Source of the DNA: an uncultured Candidatus Saccharibacteria bacterium | GTDB lineage: Bacteria; Patescibacteriota; Saccharimonadia; Saccharimonadales; Saccharimonadaceae | DNA length: 9,303 nucleotides | Assembly (NCBI GenBank): GCA_937958235.1 | Contig: CALFGG010000063.1 | Location: forward strand, 1 to 9,303 | Direction of reading: 5' to 3' | In this document: positions 6,163 through 9,303 of the stretch, one piece after another | Numbering within the stretch: position 1 is the stretch's first letter | Layout of the letters: each line of letters begins with the position of its first letter | Translations under genes and position numbers: made by a program | The notes under the pieces: generated by a model | What the model was told of the DNA's origin: nothing | The model's database searches: none | What the model saw: the letters and a program-made list of their open reading frames with translations, nothing else

Positions 6163-7182
6163 TTAGAAGCTTCCAATAAAAGTTGTTTCTTCTGCAGTAG
6201 ATTCCTGTTCGTAGGTTTCAATTAACTTATAACTACAAGTGACGAGCTCGCGGAGAGTGTCTTGATAGTTTGTGTCATAAATACGAAAACCCGCAGCATA
6301 AGGGTGGCCGCCGCCGCCAAAAAAGCCGGCAATTTTGTCAGAAATGGGGAGAGATGATCGAATTTTACCAGTCAACTTGCCGTCGGGATAGGTTTTGATA
6401 GCAACTGCTACCTTAACACCTTCGACCATTTTCATTTCTTCGAGAATCAAGACATTAGGATTATATTCGTCTGAATATTCTTGGATTTCTTCCCATGGAA
6501 TATGAATTGTAGAAAGTTGACCGTCGAGTGAATAGTCGATGCGCTGAATTAGTTCTGCTTTATAGGCAAGAATGCGCTGAGACTTCTTCATGAATTCCTT
6601 GCGATTTTCCTCGAGCTCGCTAATATTAGCACCAAGATCTTGTAGGTTAGCGGCTAGACGAAAAGTATCGCCAGAAACTCCTGCGGAGGTGAGGCCCAGT
6701 GTGTCGGAAAGTAGGCCTTGGAAGATATATTCGGCAGCCGCCTTATTGATTTCTAGCCCTATTTGTTGTGCTATGTTATAGATTACATTAGTGCAAGAAG
6801 GAAGATGTTCGATAATTGATTGATGCGGAAAATCGAGGTCATCAGGAGTCTCGTGATGGTCAATGACAAAAATGGGTTTAGTATAAAGAAGATTCTTGAT
6901 CGTAAGGTCATCAGTTAATTTACTGAGCAGAATTTGAGCGGCGGTGTCGACAATGATGTAGCCATCAGCTTGATAATCGATTTCGCTGGAAATTTTCGAC
7001 CAGTCTTTATAGTAACGAAGGTATTTTGGGATATTTACCGGACAAAATTGAGATATTTGTTTGTCTTGAAGTAGTGCTTCAAGGGCCAAAGCGGAGCCTA
7101 AGGAGTCACCGTCAGGATTTTCTGCCTGGATAATGCAGATTTTTGACTTATCTGAAATAAACTTAGTAAAATTTTCGTACAT
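6163..7182 (-). CDS. DHH/DHHA1-family phosphoesterase (NrnA-like)
   Basis: A 339-residue protein of the DHH superfamily; NrnA relatives degrade short oligonucleotides (nanoRNA), cyclic-dinucleotide products or pAp in the cytosol using Mn2+. The DHH domain covers about residues 10-170: motif I NPDGDSLGS (22-30, Asp24 and Asp26), motif II VDT (78-80, Asp79), motif III DHH (108-110) and motif IV GLLSD (Asp160). The DHHA1 domain ends in GGGGHPYAAGF (289-299), the substrate-binding glycine loop. The histidine that normally opens motif I (HxxPDxD) is Ala20 here, so one metal ligand is missing or changed. The start ATG at 7182 lies 7 bases after a perfect extended -10 (TGTTATAAT) with no Shine-Dalgarno, pointing to a leaderless message that would also carry cysS. 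Which substrate it prefers (nanoRNA, pAp, pApA) cannot be told from sequence. Confidence 0.9.
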   Translation of the reverse strand: MYENFTKFISDKSKICIIQAENPDGDSLGSALALEALLQDKQISQFCPVNIPKYLRYYKDWSKISSEIDYQADGYIIVDTAAQILLSKLTDDLTIKNLLYTKPIFVIDHHETPDDLDFPHQSIIEHLPSCTNVIYNIAQQIGLEINKAAAEYIFQGLLSDTLGLTSAGVSGDTFRLAANLQDLGANISELEENRKEFMKKSQRILAYKAELIQRIDYSLDGQLSTIHIPWEEIQEYSDEYNPNVLILEEMKMVEGVKVAVAIKTYPDGKLTGKIRSSLPISDKIAGFFGGGGHPYAAGFRIYDTNYQDTLRELVTCSYKLIETYEQESTAEETTFIGSF

Positions 7183-7189
7183 TAGGTTA

Positions 7190-7198
7190 ATTATAACA
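7190..7198 (-). promoter_or_regulatory. Perfect extended -10 promoter (TGTTATAAT) directly before the DHH gene
   Basis: TGTTATAAT reads 7198-7190; its hexamer ends 7 bases before the ATG at 7182. The predicted transcription start falls on or one base from the A of ATG, giving a leaderless mRNA. The gap (TAACCTA) has no ribosome site. No -35 match is seen 17 bases upstream, which is compatible with an extended -10 promoter. Confidence 0.65.
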
Positions 7199-7217
7199 GA
7201 CGATGGGGGTTTTAGTT

Positions 7218-8450
7218 TTAGAATGAATCATCGATTTCGCCTATTAGTTTGATACTATCGGCGGTAGGTAGGCTTTCAACTTCTTTTAGACGACGTTCAA
7301 TTTGGCGAGAGGTTGTGGCAGCGGCGTCAATTTTATTAGCAGACTCTTGAAGTTTTTTCTTGGTGGCTTCAAGGAGATCGCCAAATTTATTAAACTGGGT
7401 TTTAATAGCACCAAGGACTTGCCAGACTTCGCTACTACGTTTTTCAATAGCCACCGTGCGGAAGCCCATGAGGAGTCCAGATAAGGTGACAGGGAGAGTG
7501 GATGGAGAAGTGATACTAATATTGTATTTTTGACGAATCTCGTCGGAAAGACCTGGGATGCGCAAAATTTCTGCATAAAGAGATTCTGTAGGTACAAACA
7601 TCATGCCAAAATCGGTAGTAAAAGGGGGCTCGATGTATTTTGTGGAGATTTTTTTGGCCTGTTCTTTAACATCAGTAGCTAGGGCTTTTTGGAAGGTTAT
7701 AATATCGGCCTTATTGCCTTGGTCATAGGCGGCGATGAGGCGAGAATAATTCTCAACTGGAAATTTCGAGTCGATAGGAAGATAGGTTTCATGGTCTTCT
7801 TCCCTACCTGGCATTTTGACTGCAAATTCGACGCGATCGGCAGAGCCGGGTTTTGTATTGATGTTTTCCTGGTACTGGTTGGGGCTTAAGATGTCTGAAA
7901 TAATACTGTTTAGTTGGACTTCGCCATAAATACCCCTCGTTTTTACGCCTTCCATGACTTTTTTAAGGTCACCTACGCCGGTGGCAAGATTTTTCATTTC
8001 TCCAAGACCTTTATATACACTAGTGAGTTGTTCGGAGATGGTCTTGAAGCTTTCGTTGAAGCGTTTTTCAACGGAGGCTTGCAGTTTTTCATCGACAGTT
8101 AGTCTCATTTCTTCAAGCTTTTTGGCATTATCGGTTTGGAGATCTTTTACTCTTGAGTCAACTGTTTTTTGAATGGTTTGTAGATTGGCGGCAATTTCCT
8201 TACGATTATCCCTAAATCCGTCATCAACACCTTTCGTGATTTTGTCTACGGTGGTTTCGACACGGATCATGCGTTCATGAAGATTCTTAGAAGCTTCAAT
8301 GATTTGATCGGTATTTTTAGTCATGGCCTCAAGTAATTTAAGCAGATCCGATTGGGTACTGTTTGCTCGGTTTTTGATGGTAATAAAAAGAATGACGATT
8401 AGAAGAAATAAGATCGCTATGCCTAGAATGGCTAAAATATTTTGATCCAT
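7218..8450 (-). CDS. rmuC: RmuC-family DNA recombination protein
   Basis: RmuC family proteins (PF02646) have a PD-(D/E)XK-like nuclease fold and limit rearrangements at inverted repeats in E. coli; the exact activity is poorly known. The 410 residues contain an N-terminal membrane helix (about 4-26), a long coiled coil (about 35-165, regular heptads rich in K, E, L and I) and the RmuC domain (about 170-360). Signatures are RGIYGEVQL (172-180), LPIDSKFPVENY (224-235), DFGMMFVPTES (280-290) and SPSTLPVTLSGLL (315-327). A second coiled segment closes the protein. The start ATG at 8450 is chosen because GGAGG lies 10 bases upstream and the membrane helix begins at once. An upstream ATG at 8495 is rejected since it sits inside the -10 element. 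It lies 71 bases after recR and has its own promoter signal. Confidence 0.94.
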   Translation of the reverse strand: MDQNILAILGIAILFLLIVILFITIKNRANSTQSDLLKLLEAMTKNTDQIIEASKNLHERMIRVETTVDKITKGVDDGFRDNRKEIAANLQTIQKTVDSRVKDLQTDNAKKLEEMRLTVDEKLQASVEKRFNESFKTISEQLTSVYKGLGEMKNLATGVGDLKKVMEGVKTRGIYGEVQLNSIISDILSPNQYQENINTKPGSADRVEFAVKMPGREEDHETYLPIDSKFPVENYSRLIAAYDQGNKADIITFQKALATDVKEQAKKISTKYIEPPFTTDFGMMFVPTESLYAEILRIPGLSDEIRQKYNISITSPSTLPVTLSGLLMGFRTVAIEKRSSEVWQVLGAIKTQFNKFGDLLEATKKKLQESANKIDAAATTSRQIERRLKEVESLPTADSIKLIGEIDDSF

Positions 8451-8460
8451 AAATGTGAAA

Positions 8461-8465
8461 CCTCC
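8461..8465 (-). promoter_or_regulatory. Shine-Dalgarno GGAGG that decides the rmuC start
   Basis: GGAGG reads 8465-8461, 10 bases before the ATG at 8450. It supports this start over the in-frame ATG at 8495, which has no ribosome site. Confidence 0.65.
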
Positions 8466-8485
8466 AAAATGATAGTAATGATTTG

Positions 8486-8494
8486 ATTTTAGCA
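8486..8494 (-). promoter_or_regulatory. Extended -10 promoter (TGCTAAAAT) before rmuC
   Basis: TGCTAAAAT reads 8494-8486 in the 71-base gap after recR. The expected start near 8479 gives a leader of about 30 bases with the GGAGG ribosome site. The box and its upstream bases are nearly the same as those in front of lepB. Confidence 0.55.
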
Positions 8495-8521
8495 TAAAAA
8501 ATTTGGGAGACGAAATAAAGC

Positions 8522-9127
8522 CTAAAGTTGGGTACGGTTTGTAAGGGCGGCACCTAAGGTGATTTGGTCGGCAAAGGAGAGATCAACACCTAGAGGAAGA
8601 CCTCGAGCTAGCCGCGTGACTTTGAGATCAGGATATTTGCCGGATAGTACGCGTTGTAAAAGAAGAGCAGTACTCTCACCTTCAACACTAGGGTTGGTGG
8701 CGATAATAATTTCCTGCACCTTATCATGTTCTACTCGTGAAATGAGCTCCTCAATATGAAGTTTGTCGGGGGTGATACCATCGATTGGTGAAATGGCGCC
8801 GCCAAGTACATGATAGGTACCGTGGTACTGTTTGGTTTGTTCGATGGCGTAGATATCTAGAGGTTCTTCAACAACAAGAATTGTGCTCCTGTCGCGCTCC
8901 TCTTTGTCATAAAAAGGAGAGACCTCCTCGTTGTGATTAATTAGTGCGAAGGTGATGGGGCAGGTCTTAACATCGGAATGGAGGTGACTCAGGACATCGA
9001 TAATAGTGTCTGTGATTTTCTTGTCGGCACGAAAAAGATAGGTAGCATAACGTTCGGCCGTGCGTGGGCCGACTCCTGGGAGATTCCCAAGTGCTTCAAT
9101 GGTATTTTCTAGGGCTTGTGGCAACAT
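8522..9127 (-). CDS. recR: Recombination mediator protein RecR, zinc finger degenerate
   Basis: RecR works with RecO and RecF to load RecA at gaps during recombinational repair. From ATG at 9127 the protein has 201 residues, the normal length. The order is: helix-hairpin-helix LPGVGPRTAERYA (16-28), the zinc-finger region (about 56-73), the Toprim domain from ILVVEE (83-88) through YHVLGG (105-110) to ATNPSVEGE (143-151), and the C-terminal RLARGLPLGVDL...DQITLGAAL (172-195). The usual four-cysteine finger is mostly gone: Cys56 remains, but the other three positions hold Thr59, Ser70 and Tyr73. The start follows the ybaB stop by 4 bases without a clear ribosome site, so translation is probably coupled. 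A longer frame from TTG at 9160 would overlap ybaB and lacks family support. ybaB-recR adjacency is a widely conserved bacterial arrangement. Confidence 0.96.
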   Translation of the reverse strand: MLPQALENTIEALGNLPGVGPRTAERYATYLFRADKKITDTIIDVLSHLHSDVKTCPITFALINHNEEVSPFYDKEERDRSTILVVEEPLDIYAIEQTKQYHGTYHVLGGAISPIDGITPDKLHIEELISRVEHDKVQEIIIATNPSVEGESTALLLQRVLSGKYPDLKVTRLARGLPLGVDLSFADQITLGAALTNRTQL

Positions 9128-9131
9128 TTGA

Positions 9132-9303
9132 TTACATGCCGAGGCCAGATAGACCGCCAAGTTGACCCATGAGAGGTTTCATTTTATCTGTTGCAATTTC
9201 TTGAGCTTTGGCGTAGCCGTCGCGGAAGCAGTTTTCGATCCAGCGTTCAAGTTCAGAAATATCATCAAGATCAATGCGTGAATGGTCGATAGAGACCTTT
9301 TTA
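9132..9303 (-). CDS. YbaB/EbfC nucleoid-associated protein, C-terminal part only
   Basis: The last 56 codons of a YbaB/EbfC-type DNA-binding protein, with the 5' part lying beyond the right edge. The visible portion starts KKVSIDHSRIDLDDISELER, a match to the family strand and helix (I-D-x-x-x-[IL]-x-x-x-D). The amphipathic helix follows, with NCFRDGYAKAQEIATDKM, and then the glycine-rich tail LGGLSGLGM before the TAA at 9134-9132. YbaB proteins are about 100-110 residues and form dimers that bind DNA. They typically sit between dnaX and recR, and recR is indeed next, 4 bases downstream. The identification rests on the C-terminal half and the gene order together. Confidence 0.85.
   Translation of the reverse strand, partial: KKVSIDHSRIDLDDISELERWIENCFRDGYAKAQEIATDKMKPLMGQLGGLSGLGM

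Noticed and set aside
6162..6221. 20-codon N-terminal extension of cysS
   Set aside because: It would overlap the end of the DHH gene, and the family N-terminus matches the ATG at 6161, which also has a partial ribosome site.
8451..8495. 15-codon upstream extension of rmuC
   Set aside because: The ATG at 8495 lies inside the extended -10 element, has no ribosome site, and the GGAGG before 8450 with the immediate membrane helix marks the true start.
599..9134. UGA recoding (as in Gracilibacteria/Absconditabacteria)
   Set aside because: All genes are full length under the standard code with no in-frame TGA, so recoding is not needed to explain the sequence.
1..9303. Mobile element, CRISPR array, toxin-antitoxin pair, defence island or tRNA gene
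   Set aside because: No transposase, integrase, spaced direct repeats, small paired genes or cloverleaf-like sequence was found; gaps between genes are all under about 75 bases.

Overview
The window is a compact, almost fully coding stretch read entirely from the minus strand, so gene order runs from high to low coordinates. Its style fits a small-genome Patescibacteria/CPR bacterium, most likely Candidatus Saccharibacteria (TM7). The grounds are the divergent CPR-like cysteinyl-tRNA synthetase, a RecR with a lost zinc finger, tightly packed housekeeping genes and several genes without a Shine-Dalgarno site. This assignment rests on remembered family features, not on a search. The standard genetic code fits: all genes read through without internal UGA. 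All ten visible stops are TAA (6) or TAG (4), none TGA.

Layout in the direction of transcription: the 3' end of ybaB/ebfC (9303-9132), recR (9127-8522), rmuC (8450-7218), a DHH/DHHA1 phosphoesterase (7182-6163), cysS (6161-4746), an AI-2E/PerM-family membrane protein (4691-3603), a small FMN split-barrel protein (3540-3166), a VUT/YhhQ-type transporter (3179-2478), tgt (2461-1274), lepB (1240-599) and the start of an unrecognised polytopic membrane protein (582 to the left edge, incomplete). No intergenic gap exceeds about 75 bases. I saw no RNA genes, mobile elements, CRISPR arrays or long repeats.

The genes form three functional blocks. ybaB-recR-rmuC-DHH concerns DNA repair and nucleic-acid turnover. 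cysS and the AI-2E-like gene follow. The third block, split-barrel-vut-tgt-lepB-membrane protein, pairs a queuosine-precursor transporter family with tRNA-guanine transglycosylase, which suggests salvage of a 7-deazaguanine base from outside the cell. This block seems to start from its own promoter, which overlaps a perfect 8-bp inverted repeat that looks like an operator.

The most interesting non-coding signal is the promoter layout. Three genes (DHH, lepB and the left-edge membrane protein) have a -10 hexamer only 6-8 bases before the start codon and no usable Shine-Dalgarno site, which predicts leaderless mRNAs. rmuC, the AI-2E gene and the split-barrel gene instead carry clear Shine-Dalgarno sites. 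No clearly new multi-gene system (defence, toxin-antitoxin, biosynthetic cluster) is present. The leads are regulatory signals and departures from family consensus in otherwise familiar proteins.
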